Shown piece after piece: positions 34,244 through 42,085 of a stretch of 42,850 nucleotides of DNA; the stretch's first letter is position 1, and the number at the start of each line of letters is the position of its first letter. Made by a program: the position numbers and the translations under genes. The stretch is from Bacilli bacterium (GTDB taxonomy: Bacteria > Bacillota_I > Bacilli_A > RFN20 > CAG-826). The notes beneath the pieces were generated by a model. That model was not told where the DNA came from and did no database searches. It was given only the letters and a program-made list of their open reading frames with translations. The stretch is from the NCBI GenBank assembly GCA_024408495.1, contig JAKSUY010000006.1, forward strand, positions 1-42,850. The letters are read 5' to 3'.

Positions 34244-35185
34244 TTATGTCGAACTAGGACCAATCCTTTCTAGTAATTTACGCGCGCCTAAAGTTAGTGG
34301 CACAGCAATCAAGGTTAAAATAATACCAAAAGCCGCAAGCATAGTATATTTTCCTTGACCAGATTCACTAACCATGTGAGATTGTTGGAAAATATAATAA
34401 CCAATGGTTTGAACTTGTTCAGGAGCTTCTGTTCCATAGAATGTCCATACATTATGTTGATTGGTACAAATACCCGCAACTGAACTTACAAAGAAGACAC
34501 AGAAAGTCGAATAAACACCAGGTAAAGAGATGTGCCAGAATTCTTTAAATCCCGTCGCACCATCAAGTTCCGCGGCTTCAACTACTTCAGTTGAAATATT
34601 GCACATCGCATTAGAATACATTAATACTGAAGTGCCAAAACTAAACCAAAGAGTGAAGAAAATTAATTGTGGAACCATCAAACTCGGTTCATCCGTTATT
34701 CCACTTGGATATCCCATAGCCGGGCCGATATTTATGTTTATAAATGTCTTATATAAAACAATCACTACCGTAATAGAAATAATTGAGGGTAGGAACAGAA
34801 TCGTTCTAAAGAACGAATATCCACGAAGTTTCTTATATATGAAATATGAGAACATCATTCCTAAAGAAGTGCCTACAATCAAACCTAAAATCCAAAACAA
34901 TAAGGATAATCTTAATTGACTGCCAAACAAAGATCCACCCATAAAAGTAAAGGCATCTTTAAAATTAGTTGCGAAATTTTCTAAGCCCCAAGAAGATACG
35001 TTAACGCCATCAATAAATTCGATTTTTTGAAAGCAAAGAAGAATACTGTTAAAGTTAACTCCAACATAGAAGATGGCAAATTGAATCGTTGGCCATAATA
35101 ATAAAGCAAGGCAAAAAATTAAATCGCCTTTTTTATTGGCTAATCCGCCAAATCCTTTATTTATTTTTTCTCCAACCGCGGTCAT
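34244..35185 (-). CDS. Carbohydrate ABC transporter permease, MalF/LplB type
   Basis: This 313-aa inner-membrane permease has six helices and the EAA loop EAAELDGATGFKEFWHISLP (about 219-238). It is the first permease of the importer, 24 nt after the binding-protein gene, and would form a heterodimer with the following MalG-type subunit. The binding partner's large size (543 aa) suggests an oligosaccharide substrate. Confidence 0.94.
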   Translation of the reverse strand: MTAVGEKINKGFGGLANKKGDLIFCLALLLWPTIQFAIFYVGVNFNSILLCFQKIEFIDGVNVSSWGLENFATNFKDAFTFMGGSLFGSQLRLSLLFWILGLIVGTSLGMMFSYFIYKKLRGYSFFRTILFLPSIISITVVIVLYKTFININIGPAMGYPSGITDEPSLMVPQLIFFTLWFSFGTSVLMYSNAMCNISTEVVEAAELDGATGFKEFWHISLPGVYSTFCVFFVSSVAGICTNQHNVWTFYGTEAPEQVQTIGYYIFQQSHMVSESGQGKYTMLAAFGIILTLIAVPLTLGARKLLERIGPSST

Positions 35186-35209
35186 TATAAAAACCTATCA
35201 ATAATACAA

Positions 35210-36841
35210 TTATTTACCGTAAATGCCTCTTCTAGCTTTATAAATTTGTTGCATAGTATCATCTACAGTAGATTTATCTCCTTCATTGGTATGAAGATGA
35301 GTCGCTAAAGAAGTAGTAGCGCTTGGTCCAATATCAAATCCGTTAAAATATTGGAAATTAGTATTAAATGCATTTGAAGGAGATATTGGATACATAGTAT
35401 CGGTCTTTTCGTTTTCCTTAAAATCAATTAAACTACGCGTATATGGAGTTAAGGTTGCTTTAGTAGCTTCATCAACCTTATAATTTAGCGCGACTAAAGT
35501 ATTCGTAATTTTCGTAAAATTGACTAATTCCTTATCGGTGTTGATATATTGAATAAATTTTTTGGCGACATCAATTGATGCTTGATTACGTCCTTTCTTT
35601 ACAAATTCAATTGACACAATTGAATCACCAAGTACACGTCTACCATCAACAGCGGTTTTTGTATCTTCATCATAGAAAGGTAAAGGCATATAAGCAAGAT
35701 GAGATTCTTCGCCTAAGATATTGAAACCAGTTTGGCTTTTTAAATCATTAATGACAGATGTCGCTTCCGATTGCCACCAAGTACCATCAACGAGCATCGC
35801 ATATTTATTATCTTTGTAATCAGAAAGACCAGCATAACTAGCTAAGAAATAGTTTTCAGCTGTAGTATGGTTAATACTAGTATTGAAGACGTCTTTCTTA
35901 TCAAGAGCGTGTTCTCCTCCTGACCACGAAACCGCATTATCAATAAATGTTTTAGCCATTTCTACACCATTTTTAACCGCTGGGGTTGCAACAGCGCGAT
36001 AACCATTTTCTTCAGAAAGCGTTATTTCTTCTGTTTCGTTAAAATTAAGAGTTCCATCACCATTTTCTTTGTAAACCGTTAAACTATCTTTAGGATAATA
36101 GTTTTTAGCCCAATCGGTAACACCAGCTTGATTAGCCATTAAGTTTCTAAACATAGCTGAAACATAGGTAGAATAATATTGGCCACTGAAAACCACTGGC
36201 TTAATCTTCGATTCACCTTGCATTTCATCGCATAAATCAACGAATTCTTGCCAGAATTCAGGATAAGCTTTCCCTTTCCATTCAGTGCCTGAAGGAACAT
36301 CAGCCTCCTTATCGGCGTACCCATATTCTTTAAAATAATCTTTGTTATACACTATTCCATAACTTCCAAAGAAGTGAGGAACAGCATAATACTTATTATC
36401 TTTCTTGAAATAATCTTTTTGCTCAACAGTTAATTTGTCTTCGATTTTTTTGCCAGTTTCATATTCGTTTGCACCCGCAACAGCATCAGTTATGTCTTCG
36501 ACTATATTGTTGCCAATACAATAATGTAATTCGTTTTGTTCAACAAAGAATAAATCGGCATCAATTGCTGAAATTTCAGAAGGTTTGGGGTTAACAGCGG
36601 TTCCGCCAACGATATGAGTCTGAACGCCTTTTTTGCCATCTTCGAAGGAAATATCCTTAACGAGTTCTTCGAAAGCTTTTCTTTGCGTTTCAAGCCAGTT
36701 GTTCTTTAAACCTAATTCAACTGAATAGATTCTTAGTTGCGTCTTAGTATTATCAATGTCTTCACCTTTATTACAACTAACAGTCGTACTTAAAGCAACG
36801 ACCGACATTGCCATTAAAGGTAATATAAATGTCTTCTTCAT
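35210..36841 (-). CDS. Extracellular sugar-binding lipoprotein of the ABC importer
   Basis: This 543-aa solute-binding protein has lipobox TVSC (Cys23). GSYGIVYNKDYFKEYGY, with YAVPHFFG just before, and FVDLCDEM are the typical hinge and ligand-pocket segments of family-1 carbohydrate-binding proteins, and WKGKAYPEFW and several Trp line the expected cleft. The length is at the upper end for the family, as for oligosaccharide-specific members. It is the first gene of a seven-gene operon (binding protein, two permeases, four lipoproteins) with intergenic gaps of 2-24 nt. Its promoter has an extended -10 and an upstream LacI-type operator. Confidence 0.93.
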   Translation of the reverse strand: MKKTFILPLMAMSVVALSTTVSCNKGEDIDNTKTQLRIYSVELGLKNNWLETQRKAFEELVKDISFEDGKKGVQTHIVGGTAVNPKPSEISAIDADLFFVEQNELHYCIGNNIVEDITDAVAGANEYETGKKIEDKLTVEQKDYFKKDNKYYAVPHFFGSYGIVYNKDYFKEYGYADKEADVPSGTEWKGKAYPEFWQEFVDLCDEMQGESKIKPVVFSGQYYSTYVSAMFRNLMANQAGVTDWAKNYYPKDSLTVYKENGDGTLNFNETEEITLSEENGYRAVATPAVKNGVEMAKTFIDNAVSWSGGEHALDKKDVFNTSINHTTAENYFLASYAGLSDYKDNKYAMLVDGTWWQSEATSVINDLKSQTGFNILGEESHLAYMPLPFYDEDTKTAVDGRRVLGDSIVSIEFVKKGRNQASIDVAKKFIQYINTDKELVNFTKITNTLVALNYKVDEATKATLTPYTRSLIDFKENEKTDTMYPISPSNAFNTNFQYFNGFDIGPSATTSLATHLHTNEGDKSTVDDTMQQIYKARRGIYGK

Positions 36842-36874
36842 AAAAAATCTCTTTTTTTATAGAAATACTTTTGT

Positions 36875-36883
36875 ATTATACCA
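36875..36883 (-). promoter_or_regulatory. Extended -10 promoter of the transport/lipoprotein operon
   Basis: On the minus strand TGGTATAAT (hexamer 36875-36880) is an extended -10 box, while the -35 position (36898-36903) reads a weak TTTTTA. The predicted transcript start is 36868. AAAGAGA before the ATG is a modest ribosome site. Confidence 0.7.
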
Positions 36884-36910
36884 CAGGATTATGTATATAA
36901 AAAGCAAAAA

Positions 36911-36924
36911 TTTAAGCGCTTACA
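36911..36924. promoter_or_regulatory. LacI/CcpA-type operator of the transport operon
   Basis: In the direction of the binding-protein gene the site reads TGTAAGCGCTTAAA, with the perfect core palindrome TAAGCGCTTA (36913-36922). It is centred at 36917.5, exactly 40 bp from the -10 centre and 49.5 bp from the predicted transcript start. The same spacing is found at the 17528-17541 site. Confidence 0.75.
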
Positions 36925-36974
36925 ATGTAACATTTATGACGCCTAATTTAAATGATGTAATAATATGGTTAAAA

Positions 36975-38369
36975 TTAAATAATTTTATTAGGATTTAGGA
37001 TATTATTAGGATCAAAAACTTTCTTAATACCACGCATTAGCTCAATTTGGCGGTCTCCTAATAACTTATGCATATAAGGCATTTTCGCTAAGCCAATCCC
37101 GTGTTCACCAGAAATTAAGCCACCAACCTCATTCGCCTTATCATACATTTCATTAAAAATATCACCTAATTTCTTCTTAAATTCATCTTTACTTAAATTA
37201 TCGCGACATACATATATATGAAGGTTACCATCACCTGCATGACCGAAAGAAGGTATTCGAATGTTATATTTCTTCTCTAAAGAAAGGGTGAAATTAATAT
37301 AATCAGCAACTTTAGCACGTGGCACGACTACATCACATTCATCCATTTCAGTTGTAGATGCTTTAATCGCCTCTAAAAACGCTCCTCTAGCCTTCCACAC
37401 AGCATCTTTTCTCTCATCAGTATCAACAATTAAAGCATCAATCGCGCTTAATTTATTAATACAAATATCCGCAGCTTTCTCATAATTATGCTTTAATAAT
37501 TCTTTAGTTTTAGCATCAAATGTTAATAAAATATAGGCCTCGCTTTTAGTATTTGGGAACTTTCTCCCTAAATATTCTTCAGCAAAAGCAATTGTATTTT
37601 TCTCAAAAAACTCAATACAAGTTGAATCTAAATTTTCTTTAATAATGCTAGGCACAGCTTTTAAGGCTAATTCTTTACTTACAAAAGGCACTAACAAGGA
37701 TATAGTCTCTTCTGGTTTAGGAATAAGTTTTAAGATGGCTTTTGTAATTACACACAAAGTTCCTTCACTGCCAATTATTAAATTCTTAAGTGAATAACCA
37801 GTTGAATCTTTTACCACACTCCGACCAAAATTAGTAATTGTTCCATCCGCTAAAACAACCTCTAACGCCATTACCCAATCACGAGTGACCCCGTATTTCA
37901 CCGCGCGCATTCCTCCAGCATTAGTAGAGATATTACCGCCGATAGTCGCAGTTTTCTCACCTGGATCAGGAGCATAGAAATATCCTTTAGGTTCAACATA
38001 AGAATAGATATCCATTAACAAAACACCTGGTTCAACAGTTAAGGTTAAATTATCTTCATCTAGATTTAAGATACGATTCATTTTACTCATATCAAGAAGG
38101 ATACCGCCTTCAAGCGGGACACATGCACCCACTAAACCAGTTCCGCTCCCTCGAACAGTTACTGGAATCTTTTTTTCGTTAGCGTATTTAAGCACCTCAC
38201 TTACTTCGTTAGCGTTACTAACCACTAACACTATTTCAGGCATGTGTTGCACTTGAGATAATTCATCTCTACTATAATCAGGCGAAATATTTTCTTTAGT
38301 AAATAAATGGTCTTTATCAAAAAGAGAAGAAAAATATTTTATGTCGTTATCATCAATTTTCTTATACAT
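36975..38369 (-). CDS. lctD: FAD-dependent lactate dehydrogenase subunit of a bifurcating complex
   Basis: This 464-aa GlcD/LctD-family flavoprotein has the PP-loop FAD-binding region (VTVRGSGTGLVGACVPLEGG, about 71-90), DPGEKTATIGGNISTNAGG, and the C-terminal GHAGDGNLHIYV and GEHGIGLAKMP substrate/FAD motifs. With the Etf subunits encoded immediately upstream it matches the LctBCD complex of anaerobes such as Acetobacterium woodii. That complex oxidises lactate with NAD+ by using reduced ferredoxin (electron confurcation). A glycolate or other 2-hydroxyacid substrate remains possible. AAGGAG precedes the start. Confidence 0.9.
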   Translation of the reverse strand: MYKKIDDNDIKYFSSLFDKDHLFTKENISPDYSRDELSQVQHMPEIVLVVSNANEVSEVLKYANEKKIPVTVRGSGTGLVGACVPLEGGILLDMSKMNRILNLDEDNLTLTVEPGVLLMDIYSYVEPKGYFYAPDPGEKTATIGGNISTNAGGMRAVKYGVTRDWVMALEVVLADGTITNFGRSVVKDSTGYSLKNLIIGSEGTLCVITKAILKLIPKPEETISLLVPFVSKELALKAVPSIIKENLDSTCIEFFEKNTIAFAEEYLGRKFPNTKSEAYILLTFDAKTKELLKHNYEKAADICINKLSAIDALIVDTDERKDAVWKARGAFLEAIKASTTEMDECDVVVPRAKVADYINFTLSLEKKYNIRIPSFGHAGDGNLHIYVCRDNLSKDEFKKKLGDIFNEMYDKANEVGGLISGEHGIGLAKMPYMHKLLGDRQIELMRGIKKVFDPNNILNPNKII

Positions 38370-38372
38370 AAT

Positions 38373-39575
38373 TTATTTTTTCTCCTTTTTAAGTTCATTA
38401 ATTAATTTAGGTAAGAAAGTAAATACATCAGTTACAATTCCATAATGTGCAATATCAAAAATCGGTGCATTCTTATCCTTATTAATAGCAATAATTAATC
38501 CGCTCCCTTTCATACCTGCAACAAATTGAACTGCGCCAGATATTCCTAAAGTAATAATTAATTTAGGCGCAACCGTTTTACCCGATAATCCAATTTGGTA
38601 TTTAGCCTCCATAACTCCTTCTTCTACTAAAGGACGAGAAGTAGCCAATAAACCACCTAATAGATTAGCAAGCTCTCTAGCAAGCTTAATATCATCTTCA
38701 TTTTTAAAGATTCGACCAATAGCAATAATTACATCGCTTTTAGCAATGTCTAAACTTTTTTCTTTATTAACTTTCTTGATTAATTTAATAAGCGAATCTA
38801 AGTTAACGTCTTTATTATCCATCTTAACTATTTCACCAATAATCTTTTCTTTGTTTGGCATTGGGAAGATTTTTGGACGAACGGTTGCAAGTTGTGGGCG
38901 TGTATTAGTAGTAATAATTTGCGCCATAACATTTCCACCAAATGCAGGACGTACTTGAATTAAATCAGTATTCTCTTTCATCCCTAGTTTAGTACAATCA
39001 GCGGTTAGTCCGGTTTTAAAATGCGCTGCGATTTTAGGAGCAAAACTTCTTCCTAAGGGGGTACCGCCAAATAAAATCGTAGATGGCTTAATCTTATTTA
39101 CAAAATCAAATACGCAATTTGCGAATCTAGTCACATTAAAATCTTTATATAGTTCATGCTCATAGACATATAAAGTATTAATACCATACGATAATATTTC
39201 ATCTTGGTATTGATTGATTTGGGTTTGGTTTGCAATTAATAAAGCATAGACCGGATGATGAATAACGCTTGCTAATTCTTTAGCCTTGCCAATCAATTCA
39301 AAAGTAACAGGATGAACGCCATCATTAGTTAATTCAACAAATACACAAATCCCTTTATATAAATTCTTATCAATCTTGGGAATATTGTCCTCAACCTCAA
39401 TGATTTTAATCGGACCATCAGGATATTTTCTTTGGCACGCACCGCATGTCTTACAAGCAGAATTAACATCAAGTTTGCCGTTATTATATTCAATCGCTCC
39501 AAACGGGCAAACCTTAACCAAATTATTAGCGATTTCGCTTGTGACCTTACTTTGATCAATTATTAACTTTCTCAT
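38373..39575 (-). CDS. lctC: Electron-transfer flavoprotein alpha subunit with N-terminal ferredoxin-like domain
   Basis: This 400-aa EtfA-family protein carries an extra N-terminal iron-sulfur domain (about 1-65) with CPFGAI (Cys23) and CKTCGACQ (Cys41, 44, 47), enough for one [4Fe-4S] cluster. The C-terminal FAD domain has TSRPLVEEG, GLSGKTVAPKL, GISGAVQFVAGM and IAINKDKNAPIFDIAHYG, all typical. The added ferredoxin domain is characteristic of the LctC subunit of lactate-dehydrogenase/Etf complexes. Its ATG overlaps the lctB stop (4 nt). Confidence 0.92.
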   Translation of the reverse strand: MRKLIIDQSKVTSEIANNLVKVCPFGAIEYNNGKLDVNSACKTCGACQRKYPDGPIKIIEVEDNIPKIDKNLYKGICVFVELTNDGVHPVTFELIGKAKELASVIHHPVYALLIANQTQINQYQDEILSYGINTLYVYEHELYKDFNVTRFANCVFDFVNKIKPSTILFGGTPLGRSFAPKIAAHFKTGLTADCTKLGMKENTDLIQVRPAFGGNVMAQIITTNTRPQLATVRPKIFPMPNKEKIIGEIVKMDNKDVNLDSLIKLIKKVNKEKSLDIAKSDVIIAIGRIFKNEDDIKLARELANLLGGLLATSRPLVEEGVMEAKYQIGLSGKTVAPKLIITLGISGAVQFVAGMKGSGLIIAINKDKNAPIFDIAHYGIVTDVFTFLPKLINELKKEKK

Positions 39576-40360
39576 AATAATTTATTCTCCATAAGAATCT
39601 TTTTAACATCATTTACTAATTTATCATTATCGCCTGTAAGCAAAGTCTTTTTATCATTCTTTTCTGGATTAAACATTTTCTCCACACGCGTTGGAGAACC
39701 TTTTAAACCATAATGGTTTTCATCTTTATCACTTAAGTCATTAAAGGTGATTTGCCTAAATTTAGCATCTTTAAAAAGTAAGCTTCTTTTATAAGATGGT
39801 AAGCGAGGCGTAGCCGCATCCTTTTCAATGGTAATTAAACAAGGATAATTAATTTCTAAAGTCTCAATAGTCTCTTCTAAAGAAGTTTCAACAACAATTG
39901 ATTTATCTTTAATTTCAATAATCTTATTTACGTAGCATACATGAGGAATATTTAAATGCTCTGCGATTTCTGCTCCAACTTGGGCGGTATCGCCATCAGT
40001 GGTCTGCTTCCCACATATAATTAAATCAAAATCGCCTGAAGCTTTAATGCCCTGCATTATGGTATAGGAAGTCGCTACTACATCAGCTCCACCAAATTTA
40101 CGGTCGGTAATTAAAATACCTTCATCGCATCCCATATAGAGTGCTTCGTTTAATATCGAAGTTGCCATTGGTGGTCCCATAGTAATTGCTTTAACATGCG
40201 CGCCTTTCTTTTCTTTAATGAGTAAGGCCATTTCTAACGCAAATAAATCATATGGATTCATTTTAACGTTTGAACCATCGCGAATTAATGTTCCAGTAAC
40301 CGGATCAATTTTTACATTACTAGAAGCGGGAACTTGTTTAATACACACCAAAATGTTCAT
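39572..40360 (-). CDS. lctB: Electron-transfer flavoprotein beta subunit (bifurcating)
   Basis: This 262-aa EtfB-family protein has MNILVCIKQVPA at the start, LFALEMALLIKE, and FDLIICGKQTTDGDTAQVG, the nucleotide-binding block seen in bifurcating Etfs. It is the first gene of the lctBCD-type operon. No Shine-Dalgarno is present; TATCAT at 40371-40376 would give a leader of only about 4 nt. Two copies of a palindrome lie upstream. Confidence 0.92.
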   Translation of the reverse strand: MNILVCIKQVPASSNVKIDPVTGTLIRDGSNVKMNPYDLFALEMALLIKEKKGAHVKAITMGPPMATSILNEALYMGCDEGILITDRKFGGADVVATSYTIMQGIKASGDFDLIICGKQTTDGDTAQVGAEIAEHLNIPHVCYVNKIIEIKDKSIVVETSLEETIETLEINYPCLITIEKDAATPRLPSYKRSLLFKDAKFRQITFNDLSDKDENHYGLKGSPTRVEKMFNPEKNDKKTLLTGDNDKLVNDVKKILMENKLL

Positions 40361-40370
40361 AGTAGTAAAT

Positions 40371-40376
40371 ATGATA
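40371..40376 (-). promoter_or_regulatory. Putative -10 of the lctBCD operon
   Basis: TATCAT on the minus strand lies 10 nt before ATG 40360. No -35 match is seen at 16-18 bp, which fits an activator-dependent promoter. It is weaker than the other promoters listed. Confidence 0.4.
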
Positions 40377-40400
40377 GCATAATTCCAATACGTTTATTTA

Positions 40401-40468
40401 GTAGTATGCAACTACATTTTATGCATTTTTATCAAAATATTAACGTTTTTATGGTAGTGTACTACTAC
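40401..40468. promoter_or_regulatory. Two copies of palindrome GTAGT-N5-ACTAC upstream of the lct operon
   Basis: GTAGT-N5-ACTAC occurs at 40401-40415 and again at 40454-40468, 53 bp apart (about five helical turns). Each is followed by ATTTT and TGCAT, so the copies are longer direct repeats. An extra half-site (GTAGT on the plus strand) lies near the start codon at about 40363. The distal copy overlaps the stop codon of the GH20-like gene. GntR-family regulators of lactate genes bind comparable GT..AC palindromes, but which protein binds here is not known. Confidence 0.65.
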
Positions 40469-42066
40469 ATTTTGCATGCCGTTATCGTTTGTAGTTGGTA
40501 ATTAGTGTAAATGATTTTGCTATCCTGATGAATATTCGCAAAAGCCCGGTCAAAAGGAAGCCGTTCTTCTTCGAGTTCTTCAATTCTTTGAATTTCACCA
40601 TTAACATACTTATTAAGGCGAACGATAGTTGATTCTAAACGCGCTAATAGGCCGCCTAAACGAAGTTCGTGCACCTCTAATCCAAATGACTTATTTTCTT
40701 TAAACCACATATCGCGGAAATCATTTGCGAATTCTTTTAGATACTTAATACATTTTTTGTATAAAGGAATTAAATTAGTAAGAGCTACTTTATCTTTCTT
40801 TAAATAGGCATTCCTTGTTTTAACCCCTAAACTAGCTTTAACCGATAATACTCGGCACAATGAAGATAACATCTTTGGAATATATCCATATTCATTGAAT
40901 TTGCTAACGAGTCGTTTTAATTTACGGTAATAGGAGCTATATACTTCATCAATTCCATCAAACACCACACTATCAAGTAAACCAATTAACGGATCATTAT
41001 ATAAAAGATATTTACAAGGATTCGCTAACGGAGCGCTTTTATCTAAAACGTTTGGTAAATCTAATTTCATAAAATCATCGTATTTAATTTTGAAGGTATT
41101 AAAGAAAGCCTCTTTAATCACTTTAGATGATTTTTCTCCATTAATAACCTTAGATAAATAAAATACGCTAGGAAGAGAAGCAAAGGATGGACATTCAGCA
41201 CCATCATCGCCCCATAAAGTAATCATAATATTGTTTATGCCCACGTCATGTGCAGCCAAAATGGCGTTTTTCGAACGGTCAATACCCAATTTATTCATCG
41301 GAGCAAATCCTGCCCAACACCAAACACCGCAAGCAAAGGAAATATGACTAGCGTCGGTAATGGCTAAATGTTTCTTAAAATTATTAAGATGGAGTTTATA
41401 GTCATTAGAATGATAATCCCAATGAGCAAGATGAATATCGTTAGGTATTAATGATGCAATCTCCGGATCTTTTCTAAAATCATCCTGGTAATATGTGGTG
41501 CCTTTAATGGCGTATGACCAAACTTCAATTGTGAAACCGTGTTTTTTAGCAATCTCATCAACGCGCTTTAAATGGCGAAAGAAAATCTTGGTCGCGTTTT
41601 CGTATTTATTAAATTCAAGATAACGACCGCGCGAGAACATATACGCTTCATCCATGCCTACATTAATATGTCTTCCTCGAATGTTATTAGCAAAGAAACT
41701 AAACATCTTATCGATTAAAGCATAAGTCCTTTCGTTATTAGCAAGCAAAATATCTTCGCAATCTAGAATTTCTTTATAAGTATTCCAGGCAAAGATTTGA
41801 TTTAAATGCGCTAAAGTCTGAATGCATGGGATAAATGTAAGTCCTTGTTGATAAGCATAATCATCAATTTCTTTTATTTCACTAGCGGAATAACGACCGC
41901 GCATATGTCCAAAGTATGGTTCTCCTACCAAACTATATACATCTTCCATATATAAAGAGAACGAGGTGAAATTCATCTGCTTAGATAAATCAATCCATTT
42001 CTTAACTGTCGATAAATTTCTAACTGCATTACGCGAGCAGTCAATCATTACTCCTACTCGATTCAT
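40465..42066 (-). CDS. GH20-like beta-N-acetylhexosaminidase-family protein
   Basis: This 533-aa protein begins straight at the TIM barrel (GVMIDCSRNAV), without the usual N-terminal GH20b domain and without a signal peptide. The barrel has FIPCIQTLAHL, and INVGMDEAYMF with the GH20 Asp-Glu pair (D139-E140), where the Glu is the acid/base and the Asp orients the substrate acetamido group. The C-terminal 200 residues are helical, with a family-typical heptad-like stretch. It would release terminal GlcNAc or GalNAc from imported oligosaccharides. AAGGAG precedes the start. It follows the GH130 gene by 19 nt, so the two are cotranscribed. Confidence 0.85.
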   Translation of the reverse strand: MNRVGVMIDCSRNAVRNLSTVKKWIDLSKQMNFTSFSLYMEDVYSLVGEPYFGHMRGRYSASEIKEIDDYAYQQGLTFIPCIQTLAHLNQIFAWNTYKEILDCEDILLANNERTYALIDKMFSFFANNIRGRHINVGMDEAYMFSRGRYLEFNKYENATKIFFRHLKRVDEIAKKHGFTIEVWSYAIKGTTYYQDDFRKDPEIASLIPNDIHLAHWDYHSNDYKLHLNNFKKHLAITDASHISFACGVWCWAGFAPMNKLGIDRSKNAILAAHDVGINNIMITLWGDDGAECPSFASLPSVFYLSKVINGEKSSKVIKEAFFNTFKIKYDDFMKLDLPNVLDKSAPLANPCKYLLYNDPLIGLLDSVVFDGIDEVYSSYYRKLKRLVSKFNEYGYIPKMLSSLCRVLSVKASLGVKTRNAYLKKDKVALTNLIPLYKKCIKYLKEFANDFRDMWFKENKSFGLEVHELRLGGLLARLESTIVRLNKYVNGEIQRIEELEEERLPFDRAFANIHQDSKIIYTNYQLQTITACKM

Positions 42067-42085
42067 ATATTTGCTCCTTAAATAA

